From Poecilobothrus nobilitatus (lineage: Eukaryota > Arthropoda > Insecta > Diptera > Dolichopodidae): DNA of 64,000 nucleotides. This document shows positions 1-10,260 of this stretch, in pieces; within the stretch, counting starts at the first letter, position 1; every line of letters starts with the position of its first letter. Under the pieces are notes generated by a model. The model did not search any database. It worked only from the letters and a program-made list of their open reading frames with translations, and was not told the DNA's origin. Made by a program: the position numbers and the translations under genes. The stretch spans positions 211,955,120-212,019,119 of the forward strand of contig OX352772.1 in assembly GCA_947095535.1 (NCBI GenBank). Direction: 5' to 3'.

Positions 1-745
1 CCAAAAACAAATGATTGAACTATATCTGAATATAAATCATCACCGTTCCATTCAATTCATCTTTATTATTAGCAACAGCTAATTTGAATAGTTCAGGTAA
101 TTTTGTTTTGAAATTTATATTTTTTTTCTGTTATAATTTAGTTAGTAATATTTTCACATTATAACTTTGATTAACTTTTATGTAGAAACTATCTTCTTCA
201 AAAGTCTGAGATATTCAAATTAAATCGCCTCGGTTAAATTCTGACACTTTTTTAAATATTATATCATCATAATTTTTAGGAGTAGAGATATATGTCAAAA
301 CTTCATTAAAAAATTCTCTGAAAACTTGATTTCGAGTAAACCCGGGATTAGGAGGATTTTTAATAAGCGTTGGAAAAAAATTAAACTTCCAATCTACCAA
401 ATGTAATTCCGAACCGTCATATGAATAATATGTGTAACCTATAGATTTGGTTACTTTAATTTTTTAGAGAGGTTTTTCAATGTTTCTTACATAAACATTA
501 TACTGCCCAATATTGACAAAAGCACATTTCTATTTGTTAAATTCTTCTGTTTGTAGAAAATAGTTCAGATTAATATCTGAAAGACCAACTTTCCAATTTC
601 CATTTCTTAAATTAAAGTGAATAGGTAATTTATTTTCGAATGAAGCTAAAGTGTTGTCTGGAAACAGCGTTAAATTATCATTACTAAACAATGTTACATA
701 GAAGTCATTTTGACTATCCATCTTTGTTAACTTCTTCCAAAACAT
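1..745 (-). pseudogene. Polinton copy A: penton (minor capsid) remnant
   Basis: Decayed homologue of the penton gene at 46140-47057. Positions 530-745 encode the N-terminus with the family's opening pattern: N-D-F-Y-V-T-L-x-S, then a proline/asparagine turn, L-A-S-F-x-x-K-L-P and G-N-W-K-V-G-L-S-D-I. A stop follows the E-E-F-N-K residues. Reading resumes in 215-400, and near the window edge on the minus strand a Y-S-D-I-V motif matches the Y-x-D-I-x-E-P motif of the copy C C-terminus. The gene probably made the single-jelly-roll vertex protein of a virus-like particle. It is broken by stops and frameshifts and continues off the left edge. Family assignment is firm because it aligns with a complete capsid cluster in the same window. 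Confidence 0.75.
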
Positions 746-759
746 AAAATGTTATACTA

Positions 760-1440
760 TTTATATGTTGTCTATTCCGGTGTTGATTAAGTTCTTAGTT
801 TTGGACTTCTAAGTAATGATCTTAGTTTTCGTTTCTTTGTTTCAGGAAACTGTGAAAGTATAGTGGAGGAAATAGTACTACCGGCCGATCTAAGTATCTT
901 CTTCTTTTCAGGAGATGGTACAGCATCACCACTTTGATGTTTCAAACATTCGATAATCAGAGCTTAGAGATAGTCTTTCTACTAATTTTTCATCTTTCAA
1001 CATTTCAGTTTGAGCTTATTTTTTAAATGAATTTTCATCATTCAAATCGTAATTTGTTAAATCGATATCCATATTTGAATGTTCCTTTTTAGGATCATAT
1101 TCAAACACATCATCAGTTACTAAAGGTACAAAATCGGTCTGTGCTAATGTTGATTTGTATTTATTTAATTCAGTTTCTGTGTATGCATTTCGTTTAGAAA
1201 AGAATTTTGTTTGAGTGCCTGTATCAAATGTAAGATTATTAGCCTTTTCTGGTAATCTTTTTGCGTGTCTTTAATTAATTCCATATTTGAGAAGGTTTTA
1301 ACGATATAAGTACCATTTTTGCATGGGTTTTAATTTTTTATCATATAAAACTTTTTTCATTTTTTGATCCAATAAATCCAAGTTTTTATCATCTTGAAAT
1401 CATTTGCTAAATTTTGAAAATATTTTTGGTGACATAACAA
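760..1440 (-). pseudogene. Polinton copy A: homologue of the disordered ORF upstream of penton
   Basis: On the minus strand the conceptual reading keeps an N-terminal block ending in P-M-Q-K-W-Y-L-Y-R, close to T-Q-K-C-Y-L-Y-R-Q-N-L in the copy C gene at 47039-47695, followed by an acidic, low-complexity stretch. Several stops and shifts interrupt it. Its position between penton and the small basic ORF is the same as in copy C, so it is an old copy of the same gene. Function is unknown. In Polintons a protein in this slot is presumably a virion or scaffold component, which is inference. Confidence 0.6.
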
Positions 1441-1760
1441 TTATTCGCTGCATTATATCTTACTGAGAAGTTTTTCTATTACACCAGATAATATAGTACC
1501 AATTAATGTAGGTAAATATTCTCCATGTTGAATTAACATTTTTCGTTTAGCTTTTATACCTTTTTGTGGACACGCTAAGAGTCTCAATTATTTTTTATGT
1601 TTTTTTGGTTTTGTTTTTTGTGATGGTGATATTTTATTGTTCCCGTTTAAAACATTAATTACAATTTCAGCAATAGTTTTTATTATATCATCATCACAAT
1701 ATTTTAGAATATTTTTACGAAAACTCTTGTTGCTGCATTTTTCTAGTACATGTCACATAT
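1440..1760 (-). pseudogene. Polinton copy A: small basic protein remnant
   Basis: The minus-strand C-terminus reads C-P-Q-K-G-I-K-A-K-R-K-M-L-I-Q-H-G followed by a hydrophobic tail. This matches C-R-Q-K-S-I-N-S-K-R-K-I-I-I-Q-R-G-G plus hydrophobic tail in the intact copy C gene (47692-48027). The upstream part is frameshifted. The conserved layout, a lysine-rich body with a short hydrophobic C-terminus next to the ATPase, suggests a DNA-binding or membrane-active virion protein. That role is inferred. Confidence 0.6.
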
Positions 1761-2200
1761 GTCGGTTTTTCTTCAACAGCAATATTCTTCTTAGAATATA
1801 TTGGTTCTAATTCGAAACAAATCGTTAATGTCTTGTGTTAAATCTAATACAATATAACCATGTGGGCTTTAATAAAAGTTCATGTGGGCAGGAAGCCTTT
1901 TATATTTTTCGGATATAGTTGTCTAGCTAGAGGAAAAATCTGTGATTTATCTCGAGTGTTTTTAAAAATGACCAAATATTTACAATTTAATGAAATATCT
2001 CATGAGAATTTCCCCTTATGAAAAATGTTTTGCGTTAATAATATAATAGATAAATTACGGTGGTGCGAACCTTTAGTAATAAGTTCACATACTTGTTTGT
2101 TTGCTGAATCTAACATTAAATCATCTAAAACAATCAATGTAGGTTTAGTTTTGATCAATTTGCATACAAATTGGATTTATTGAGTAAAAAATTGTTTTTT
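1745..2200 (-). pseudogene. Polinton copy A: packaging ATPase remnant
   Basis: The minus strand carries the C-terminal half of the FtsK/HerA-type packaging ATPase. Recognisable blocks are L-D-D-L-M-L-D-S (Walker B side), T-K-G-S-H-H-R-N-L-S-I-I-L-L-T-Q-N and N-C-K-Y-L-V-I-F-K-N, all matched in the copy C ATPase at 47963-48715. The Walker A part is missing toward 2200 and several stops are present. This places ATPase, basic ORF, disordered ORF and penton in the same order as copy C. Confidence 0.75.
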
Positions 2201-2442
2201 ATTTATACTTTTTGTCCGCAAAATAATTTTATTAATATTTTATCTTTTTATAAGTCTTAAAATATTATATTTATTTATTATAAAACCTATATATATTTCG
2301 GCATCACTACCATCATCAGGGCGAATACAATTTAATACTCATAATAATTGATAATTGAACATCAGCCGGATTTTTGTATTTTTAGACAACGTTGCACCTA
2401 TAGTATATATAATATCTAATGTTGAAAGATGCAATTTTTGTA

Positions 2443-2640
2443 CAAATTTAACAATACAAATTTTTTTTAGAATATATACTCAACCAAATAAAAATATTTG
2501 ATAAAATTGTAGTTATTACACATAATGGACAAGCATTTGATAATAAGTTTTTATTAATATATACCTTAGAGAAAACAATCATCAAACCAAAATTAATTAT
2601 GAAAGCCAGTCAATCATTGCCATAAAATGGTCAATTTTGA
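2443..2640 (+). pseudogene. Polinton copy A: DNA polymerase B, exonuclease-domain fragment
   Basis: The plus strand encodes about 55 residues containing V-V-I-T-H-N-G-Q-A-F-D-N-K-F-L-L, the Exo II region (H-N-x-x-x-F-D) of protein-primed B-family polymerases of Polintons, followed by I-K-P-K-L-I-M. A stop comes soon after and the coding sequence ends where a dispersed repeat begins near 2638. It lies just past the minus-strand ATPase, facing away from it. A C-terminal PolB fragment in the same orientation reappears at 20341, so this is probably the 5' part of a polymerase split by later insertions. The 2200-2440 interval before it is AT-rich and I recognise nothing there. Confidence 0.6.
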
Positions 2641-3640
2641 AAACGCTAAACGATTACTACTTTTATTAGCTTTAAAAGTATATATACAATAAATATATAT
2701 TTGTGGCATACGGTGTCTTAATTTACCGAGTCATTTCAGAAATTTTTTTTGTATCACTCCCCATTTAGGAGCTGTAAGGGGCCAAAAACTGAAAATTTCC
2801 TATTTTTAAACACCTGTAACTTGAACACCTGTTTAAAATTTTTTTGAAGTAATACAGAAAAATTAAAGCCTCAACATCAACATACTCTTATTTCTGTTAA
2901 CAACTTTTTTTAATAATATAGGGTTACTTTATAATTGACGAAAGTGTTACTTGATTTTTTCAAATTTTCTAACAAATTTCTTTAACGAATTTTTTGCATT
3001 TTGTTTTACTCGATAATTTGAAATTGTTGAGGATATAATGCGTAGTACAAAAAAATGTAATTAAATAAACAATATAACGGTTGCTTGAAGAATTTTTATT
3101 TATATGATATTGATATATATATACATACTTATATAATATCATGTTTATTTACATATCGCATATGTCACTAGTGAATGAATCATAAGAGTATAGATGTATA
3201 TTATATAGCGCCGTATTTACATACATATATGTAGTTTATTGTACTTATAAGAAATTATTCTGTCAATGGAATATCTAAATATAATATAATATAATATTTA
3301 AAATTATATTTACTATTTTGTACTAAGTAAATTTAATATACATTTACCGTTTAGTATTAAATGGTACTATAGAATATTTGAAAAAGTTTTGGATTGGTAA
3401 TCGTTATGTGGAAGGTTAAAATCTGCTTTTGAAGAATGTATAAACATATAGTTTCAATATGTATATGTACAACCCATACATCTAGAAATTATAAAATTCA
3501 TCCAAATTATTTTAAAATATTAAAATATTAAAAAAATAATATTGTAAGCAGAGTGACAGGCTGTGAACATACTAACGGTTCGTACGGGTATCTTAGAGTT
3601 GACAAAGGCAACTGTATTCTTGCTCGTTTTTTTTCACTTC
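2638..3640 (+). repeat. Dispersed repeat family P, truncated copy P3
   Basis: This matches the complete P copy at 14350-15901 from its internal part to its 3' end, but lacks about 460 bp of the 5' end and an internal ~100 bp (join near 2720). It ends with the family's 3' signature: TTCGTACGGGTATC, a short GAGTTGAC...GTCAACTG-type stem (degenerate here), then a pyrimidine tail ending CTCGTTT. Non-coding. The minus-strand reading frame in its 3' part (3528-3746) is a chance frame because it is repeated with the element. Confidence 0.8.
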
Positions 3641-3937
3641 TTCTAAATAAATTAAAATTTAAATAACATGCATTTTTATATATACTCTGACTCCTTCTCT
3701 GGGCGAATAACCTGAGAAGTACTTTGCTATATTGTACGATTCTCATATTTCTTGTATAAATATTATTGTATAGATATCTTTGACAATATTTTTTTAGTAG
3801 ATAACTTGAGATAACGAACTTTCTTTCTTTGTCGTTTTCAATTGATACTGCACAAGATACCTTTTTCCGCTTAATGTTTCATCTGGGTCTGGAGAAACGA
3901 TACCAAATGGAAAGAACATAAATTCTAAAAGAACAAA
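3641..3937. other. Spacer between two repeats, nothing identified
   Basis: This ~300-bp interval separates repeat P3 from repeat R2. A minus-strand frame of 63 codons crosses into R2 (3794-3985) with a hydrophobic start and a P-F-G-I-V-S-P-D-P-D-E segment. I do not recognise it and its first part belongs to the repeat, so I do not call a gene. Confidence 0.4.
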
Positions 3938-5256
3938 AACAAGGTAGAATGTAAACCAACGGTTTTTAAAAGCGCACATTTCCAAAACTCAATACAAACT
4001 GTTTAGAAGTGTGACTTACACAAAAATTTGAAAATTTCATGTAATAAGAAAAAAATGTGAAAATAGGACATTTTTGAAATTTTGAGGGGCTATAAGTCCG
4101 GAATCCTATATAACTAAGAAAAGCCGTTAACACACATAAAAATATATTATTAAACCTTTAATTTTCATGTCTTGCCGAAGAAAAATTTGTACAGGTGCCT
4201 AAGTTACAGGTGTCTAAAAATAGCAAATTTTCAATTTTTGAGCCATAATAACTCTTAAAGAGGGGGTGTTACCAAAAAATTTTCTGAGGAAACTTATACT
4301 AATTCTAAAAGTTCTTTCTTGTCTCAAAATTTCAGGTTCCTATCTAAAGGGGTGGTGGAGTTATGAAAAAAGAAATTTCATGCAAAATGTAGTTTTCACA
4401 TAACGATAAATTTAAATAGTAAATTAAATAATATTACATAATTTTGATACTGTTTTATATAGATAATAAAATTCTCGGTCTTCTCGCGGTTTTAGATTGC
4501 AAAACTATTACGCATTGTCTGAGATATATACATCTGAAAATGGGGCTTTTTCGCAATTTTGAAGAGCTGCAACTTTGGAACCCTTTACAATTAAAATAAA
4601 CCTTTAACACACGTAAAAATATATTATTGTAGCTTTAATTTTTATATCTTGCAGAAGTAAAATGTGTACAGGTTCCTAAGTTACAGGTGTTTAAAAATAG
4701 CAAATTTTCAATTTTTAAGCCCTAATAGCTCATAAACAGGGGGTGGTCCGAAAAAATTTTCTGAGCAAACTTATACTAATTCTAAAAGTTCTTTCTTGTT
4801 TCAAAATTTCAAGCTTCTATCTAGAAGCGTGCCGGAGTTATGAAAGTAGAAAAATCATGCAAAATTTGGTTTTCACATAACGGTAAATTTAAATACTAAA
4901 TTTAAAAAAATTGTATAATTTTGATATTAATTTACAAAGATAAAAGAAATACCTGTCGAATGACGTTTTCAGATTGAAAAAATCTTAGGCAGAACATAAG
5001 ATATATGCATTTAAAAATAGGGCTTTTTCAAAGTTTGAGGGGCTGTACCTCCGCAATGGGTGGGGCTACATGAAAAAGTTGTCCCACAAAATTATTTTTT
5101 TTATGAGACCTACTTATGGTTAAAATTTTTTTTTTATCTTTAACGGTGTAGAAGTTTTGTAAACAGACGGACGGACGGACGGACGGACGGACGGACGGAC
5201 AGAGTGAAACTAATAAGCACATTTTTTCAAAAAATTTTTGGAAATGTGCTAAAAAA
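3938..5256 (+). repeat. Dispersed repeat family R2, copy 1
   Basis: A 1.3-kb non-coding repeat nearly identical in layout to 51252-52615. It contains two degenerate ~490-bp internal units, each with the core TTACAGGTGT, TAAAAATAGCAAATTTTCA and TTCTAAAAGTTCTTTCTTG, then a (GACG)n tract at 5165-5200. The ends form a short inverted repeat: GCACATTTCCAAAA near 3974 and TTTTTGGAAATGTGC near 5238. That suggests a non-autonomous DNA transposon rather than a satellite. No coding capacity is supported. Confidence 0.75.
5162..5200. repeat. (GACG)n tetranucleotide tract
   Basis: About nine GACG units. The same GACG/CGTC tract recurs inside family P, Q and R2 copies (14480, 28357, 32110, 52550, 54330), always just before an AACTCAAAAACTAA-type segment or its complement, so it is part of those elements rather than an isolated microsatellite. 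Confidence 0.85.
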
Positions 5257-5389
5257 GAAGCAAATTTTTTTCTGATTTCATTTAGCTTGCTAAAAAAATG
5301 TATGAACATAAACTTAAGTCTACGAAGTAGACAAATGCCCAGAATTTTAACTGACCAACAAAAAAAATAAACAAAGAACCAATTCCAAA

Positions 5390-5725
5390 ATGAAAGAAGA
5401 AGATCCAATTACCCCTAAGAATACCTCTGAAAGTAAATTTGACGTAGATCAAGCAATGAAAGTGATACCGGAATTTGATGGAAAACCGGTGGATCTTCAC
5501 AGATTTTTTCAAATGGCTGACATATATTATAAACGTACTAGTTCTGAAAATGACAAAATAGAATTTTTAGATATAATAAAGTCAAAACTAATAGGACGTG
5601 CATACAACGTTATTCTTAGATATAAAGACTATACCGAATGGGAACCATTGAAAACAGCACTAACGACATATTTTCAGAAACACGGGTCATTGCAAATAAT
5701 TCAAAGTGAAGTTTTTCCTATTTTT
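5390..5725 (+). pseudogene. Ty3/gypsy element G2: gag remnant
   Basis: The first ~110 codons from an ATG at 5390 read as a gypsy-type gag N-terminus, with a helical, zinc-finger-free pattern (P-E-F-D-G-K-P-V-D-L-H-R-F-F, then W-E-P-L-K-T-A-L). It then runs straight into the protease reading at about 5715, so most of gag, including any nucleocapsid region, has been deleted. The leader 5260-5389 shows no LTR or primer site. The 5' LTR has been lost beside repeat R2. Confidence 0.65.
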
Positions 5726-6060
5726 AGATTCAGGGGCTAACGTATCTTTAATAAAAGTTCATTCATTACATGATATGATAAGCTGAACTAGATACTATTG
5801 AAATCACAGGTATTTCGGAAATACCTATTCAAACTTTAGACACAACAACTTTACAACTGAAGGTTGACAACCAATGCTATCCCATTAATTTTTATATAGT
5901 ACCTTCAAATTTTTCTATTCCACAAGATTGAATAATTGGAGAAGATTTTTTAAAAGAAACAAATACCGTAATATATTACGGAAATAATAAAGCTGTTTTC
6001 AAATTAAATAATAAAAACATTTCATTTTGATATAATTGAAAACAAAATGATTATACCACC
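5715..6060 (+). pseudogene. Ty3/gypsy element G2: retropepsin remnant
   Basis: The plus strand encodes F-L-D-S-G-A-N-V-S-L-I, the active-site loop (D-S/T-G-A) of a retroviral-type aspartic protease. Further on it has an I-I-G-E-D-F-L-like segment near 5935, where the family has I-[IL]-G-x-D. Several stops and shifts break it. It belongs to the pol polyprotein of the element that continues at 6069. Confidence 0.65.
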
Positions 6061-6068
6061 TTTACAAA

Positions 6069-7440
6069 ATGATTATAAAGAAACTAATTAAATACGGCCC
6101 TGTAAACTTAAAAGAAGAGTCCGTAGTTCATTTAGATCTTGAAGAAATGAAGGAACAAGGAATTTTTATCTCCAATACCATTGTAAAACCAACGGAAGGT
6201 TTTATCTATGTTAGTATTTTAAATACAAATACCCACTCTGTTGAGATTGGAAAGCATATCACAATTAAACTAGAAACACTTGCAATATTTAATGTATATA
6301 ATTTAAAAGAAAATCATTTGAGTAGTATTATTGAAACAGGTTCAAAATATTAGAAACTCAACTCAAGTTGAACCATTTAAATTTCGAAGAAAAGTGTTCT
6401 ATAATTAATCTATGTAGAGAATACAATCATCTGTTCTATTTGGACGGTGATTTTTTATCCGTAACTCCGATAATTAACCATGAAATAAAAACATAATCAA
6501 GTAAAGTACCTATTAATACTAGACCCTATCGTTTAGCTGAAATTCACAAAGAGGAAATTGAGGGACAAGTAGATGCTATGGTTTCCAATGAAATAGTGCG
6601 ACCAAGTTCTAGTCCTTGGAACTCACTTTTATTAATTGTACCTAAAAAATCCGGTCCAGATGGACAAAAGAAATGGCGGGTAGTGGTAGATTTTCAAATA
6701 TTAAATTAAATCACCATACCAGACGCTTTCCCTTTGCCTATCGACGATATTTTAGGACAATTGGGTGATTCAAAGTATTTTACGACCTTAGACTTGGCAA
6801 ATGGATTTCACCAAATACAAGTGAAGGAATCCGATAAGTCTAAAACAGCTTCTAGTACTGCCCAAGGTCATTACGAATTTAACCGTATGCTATTCGGCCT
6901 ACGAAATGCTCCTCCTACTTTCCTGAGATTGATGAATAAAGTTCTTATGGGTTTACAAGGAATTCGTTGTCTACTATATCTTGATGACATAATTATTTAT
7001 GGCAAAAATTTAGAAGACCATAATAAAAAATTAATAGACGTATTAAACGCTCTTAAAAAATATAACTTAAAATTGCGATCCGAAAAGTGTAAATTTCTAC
7101 ATAAAGAGCTTATGTATTTAGGGAATGTAATTTCAGATGAAGGAGTTAAGCCTGATCCAGAAAAAATACAGGTTATACAAAATATATTGCCTCCAACTAC
7201 ACCTTAACTAGTCAAATCTTTCCTAGGATTGGCTGGATACTATAGGAAATTTATTGAAAACTTTTCGAAACTAGCTCAACCACTAAACAAACTTTTGAGG
7301 AAAGATGTGCCATTTCTTTGGGACGCTTTCGTTGAGGAATCTTTTCCAAAATTAAAGGAAGCTATTGTAAAATGGGTTACAGTGCCCAAATTTTTCAGAA
7401 CATTTTTTTATAACAACTGATGCTAGCAATAATGCAGTAG
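6069..7440 (+). pseudogene. Ty3/gypsy element G2: reverse transcriptase and start of RNase H
   Basis: A linker (6069-6353) is followed by RT from about 6480. Blocks seen: P-Y-R-L-A-E-I-H-K-E-E-I, S-P-W-N-S-L-L-L-I-V-P-K-K, W-R-V-V-V-D-F, L-D-L-A-N-G-F-H-Q-I, L-F-G-L-R-N-A-P, then the catalytic Y-L-D-D and F-L-G-L-A-G-Y-Y-R-K-F. The start of RNase H is visible at 7415-7455 (T-T-D-A-S-N-N-A-V-G-A-V-L-S). Stops occur near 6496, 6706 and 7206. The frame breaks inside RNase H and joins directly to integrase, an internal deletion. Confidence 0.85.
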
Positions 7441-7454
7441 GAGCAGTTCTTTCA

Positions 7455-7780
7455 CAAAATTGCAATCTATACCTATACCTATTCCAAATACAGAAGCATC
7501 CACAATGGCCCATGTTTATGTACGTAAAATCGTATGCGTATTTGGAATACCAAAAATATTGCTTACCAACCAAGCTTCAAACTTTTTAAGCGATTTATTT
7601 AAAAATACTTGTAAATTATTGAAAATAAAGAAAATCCAAATAAGTCCTTACCATCCTGAGTCAAATGGGGCACTTGAACAAACGCATAAAAGTTTAGGTG
7701 ATTACCTTCGCAGTTGTCATATTATATATAAAGCTCATAAAAAAACCATAATAATTACCCACCTATATATTCTACATTAA
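7455..7780 (+). pseudogene. Ty3/gypsy element G2: integrase core fragment
   Basis: The reading contains F-G-I-P-K-I-L-L-T-N-Q-A-S-N-F-L and, about 40 residues later, S-N-G-A-L-E-Q-T-H-K. These correspond to the second catalytic aspartate and the glutamate of the DDE triad. The aspartate of the usual T-D-Q is asparagine here, so the active site is lost. The zinc-binding N-terminus and first aspartate are missing because of the deletion from RNase H. Confidence 0.75.
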
Positions 7781-7783
7781 AAT

Positions 7784-7883
7784 AGTTGACAAGAAAAAAA
7801 GTTTTTCGACTAACATTTATTTATGCAAAAAAAGAAAAAGAAAAAAAACTATATGAAAAAATTATATGATATATAAGCACGCG
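7784..7883 (+). repeat. G2-type LTR, left part (interrupted by element G1)
   Basis: It begins AGTTGACAAGAAAAAAAG directly after the G2 integrase, the AGT start typical of errantivirus LTRs. The sequence resumes after G1 at 16432. The same LTR type recurs at about 16768 (ACTATCAAGAAAAAAGC), with the same following landmarks (GCACACGCACCAACGACATTC against GCACGCG...TCAATGACATTC). Element G1 is therefore inserted in this LTR. Confidence 0.6.
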
Positions 7884-8629
7884 AGTTACGTATTCGTCTG
7901 ATAATCCACCTGTTGAAAATACAACAACGTCAGCAATACCTGCTATTATCCAAATAAATTCCATTCCCACAAAAATAACAGACGCTAAATTTGCATTTCC
8001 TGTTATTGCCAAATAATAGAATTTATCATTTGCAATAACTTAATATATATATATATCAGATTTCAATCTAATTACATTTAAATTATTAACCAATAATTAA
8101 GTTAATATCATATTTTGTCTGGAATAATAAAATTACTTCTTATTAAATTGATTAAAATACAGTTTCCCACAATAAATATTATTGCTCGAATTACACCAAA
8201 AAGTTAAATTTGTTTTTGTAATTAAATTATTATAAAATTATTAAATGATCATATTACAAAAGTAATATTCAAAATAAGTTGTATAATCAAAATAATGCGT
8301 TTGTATAATAATTTTAATAATAAGTTTTTCACGTCCACAATAGCTGAACTAACATAATTTATAATATAAATAGGACGATAATTAGAATAAGAAATGAGTT
8401 GTTAAATTGTAAATTGTTAATCAAGACATGAGTTGTAAAATTGTAATTTGTTAATCAAGACCTGACATGGTCAAGTATAATAAAACATACTAAATTGTTT
8501 GTGTTAATAAAATATTGTATTTGTCTCGTAAATTTCAATATAAAAATAAAGTTCGTAAGAAATAATAAATAAAGTTAAAAAACGGTAGTTTTATTTTTTT
8601 TAAGAATATCGTAGTTGAACTATAAAACT
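7884..8629 (+). repeat. G1 5' LTR
   Basis: About 746 bp, starting AGTTACGTATTC and ending CTATAAAACT, immediately followed by the primer site. Its first ~130 bp are the 3' end of the env reading frame (compare 14136-14268), because env of this element runs into the 3' LTR. Position 8629 could belong to the LTR or to the primer site. Confidence 0.88.
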
Positions 8630-8645
8630 GGCGCAGTCGGTAGGA
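8629..8645 (+). promoter_or_regulatory. G1 primer-binding site (tRNA-Ser type)
   Basis: TGGCGCAGTCGGTAGGA directly abuts the 5' LTR. This is the primer site known from 17.6, 297 and related errantiviruses, complementary to the 3' end of tRNA-Ser. The leader from 8646 to 9030 is AT-rich and non-coding. Confidence 0.85.
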
Positions 8646-9030
8646 TAACTCAAATTAAGAACTTTCTAAATATTTTTCGTGAAACAAGACTTTCTCTTCG
8701 CATTCCTTAAATGAGTCTGCTTAAGGCACGAAAAATATACAAAGAGTTATCTAGTGATACGAATCGCATAATAAAATCGGTCAATAACAAAATAAAATTA
8801 TAAAAATTTTTGTTAACTCAGGTAATAAACAAAAAAAAAACAAAAATAAATTCAATAACTATAAACATTAACTACAAGTGGAAACATAGAGATAAATTAA
8901 CTCGCAGACACAAGCTTTAGTTAAAATAAAATAATAAAAGTGTTTTTCATAAACGGCAACATAGAATTTTACAATTTAATTCGTAGAAACAAGTTAAGAA
9001 AAACCACAAAAACTCAAAGGATCCAGCCTT

Positions 9031-10260
9031 ATGAGCAAATTCGACAAAAATAGAGATTTACAAGAACAAGACAATATGGAACAACAATATCAAGACCAAC
9101 TAGTAACACAACAACGTCAACTAGAACAACAACAACAACAAATACAAGAGCTCTTGGAGACAATTAGAAATCTTCAGGCAGCACAAAACAGAATTCCAGT
9201 CGCAGTTCCAGCCCCAGTACAAATAAATCAAACTTCAATGGCGGCAATACACCGTAACATAAAATTCATGTCTACATTCACCGGTAAAGGAGATGTCAGC
9301 ATTAACTCTTTCATCAGCAGTGTAGAGTATCAACTATCAACAGTAAACAGCATCGAACATAGACAGGCCATAACTCGAAAAAATCCAAGGCGAAGCTAAA
9401 AATTGCATAATAAACCTTCCGGATCCATCAAATTGGGAAGAAATCAAGACAATCCTGAAACTAAGATACAAACCAGAAGTGGAACCCTGTGAAATCTACA
9501 AAATGATATCAAACTTAAAAGCAAATTCGGTAAGTGAATTATCTATTATTGTACAAAACATTAAATATAAGTCTGACGAAATACAAGTGTATTACAAATA
9601 TCAAGATTATATAGATTTAAGTAACGTTGATAGTTTGTTAATAAATACTATAAAAGAAATGACACAGGTAATTTTGTTAGAAAAAATTTATAATGAAAAA
9701 GAGTTAGAACTATTATTGCTATAATGAGGCATCGCAGGTACGAAGACTCATGTATTAGAAAAGAATACAATAAAATGAGTATAAACATAACCAAAAAGGT
9801 TTTAATCAAAGTAAAAAATTTTCGATATAACTCTACGGCCTATAATAATGAACTTTCTAAGAAGTTTTCAAATAATAATAACAAGGCAAGTAGTTATTTA
9901 GATAATAACAGAATAGAGCAAAATAAATATTAAAGTAATAATAATAATAACTCTGGGCAATTCCGCCGTGGTCACCAATGGTCAGGAAACTTTAGGAACA
10001 ATCCGGGCAAAAATCGCCAACAACAGGATTATCCTAGACAAGGATCGGGTGAGCCGATGGAAATCGAGAACATCCAACGAAGGCCGGGCAATCGTAGGAA
10101 AAATCCGGGCCAAGATCGCCAGCAACAGGATTATCCTGAGGAAGAACCGACTAATGCCGAAGAGGACCAAAATATACAAGTTAGGAAAAATAATTTAAAT
10201 ATAAATAAAACTAATGACCATAAAACTTCCGATAGCCATCTAGATTTTTTTACAAACTAG
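9031..10260 (+). pseudogene. G1 gag, frameshifted
   Basis: An ATG at 9031 starts a glutamine-rich coiled-coil-like N-terminus (Q-R-Q-L-E-Q-Q-Q-Q-Q-Q) followed by the conserved gag core (F-T-G-K-G-D-V-S-I-N-S-F-I-S-S-V-E-Y). A one-base change in the A run at about 9375 ends this frame at 9399. The rest (N-L-P-D-P-S-N-W-E-E-I-K-T-I-L, then 9479-9724) continues in another frame. The C-terminus (about 9930-10260) is Asn/Gln/Gly-rich and contains an imperfect direct repeat of about 100 bp (R-K-N-P-G-Q-D-R-Q-Q-Q-D-Y-P occurring twice). No CCHC zinc knuckle is visible, as is usual for this group. Confidence 0.8.

Noticed and set aside
3794..3985. 63-codon minus frame with a hydrophobic start, possible exon of a host gene
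   Set aside because: Its first codons belong to the R2 repeat, splice signals are not evident, and no homologue is recognised.
5028..5408. 126-codon minus-strand frame with S-V-R-P repeats
   Set aside because: It is the translation of the (GACG)n tract and surrounding R2 repeat; the frame is not kept in R2 copy 2.
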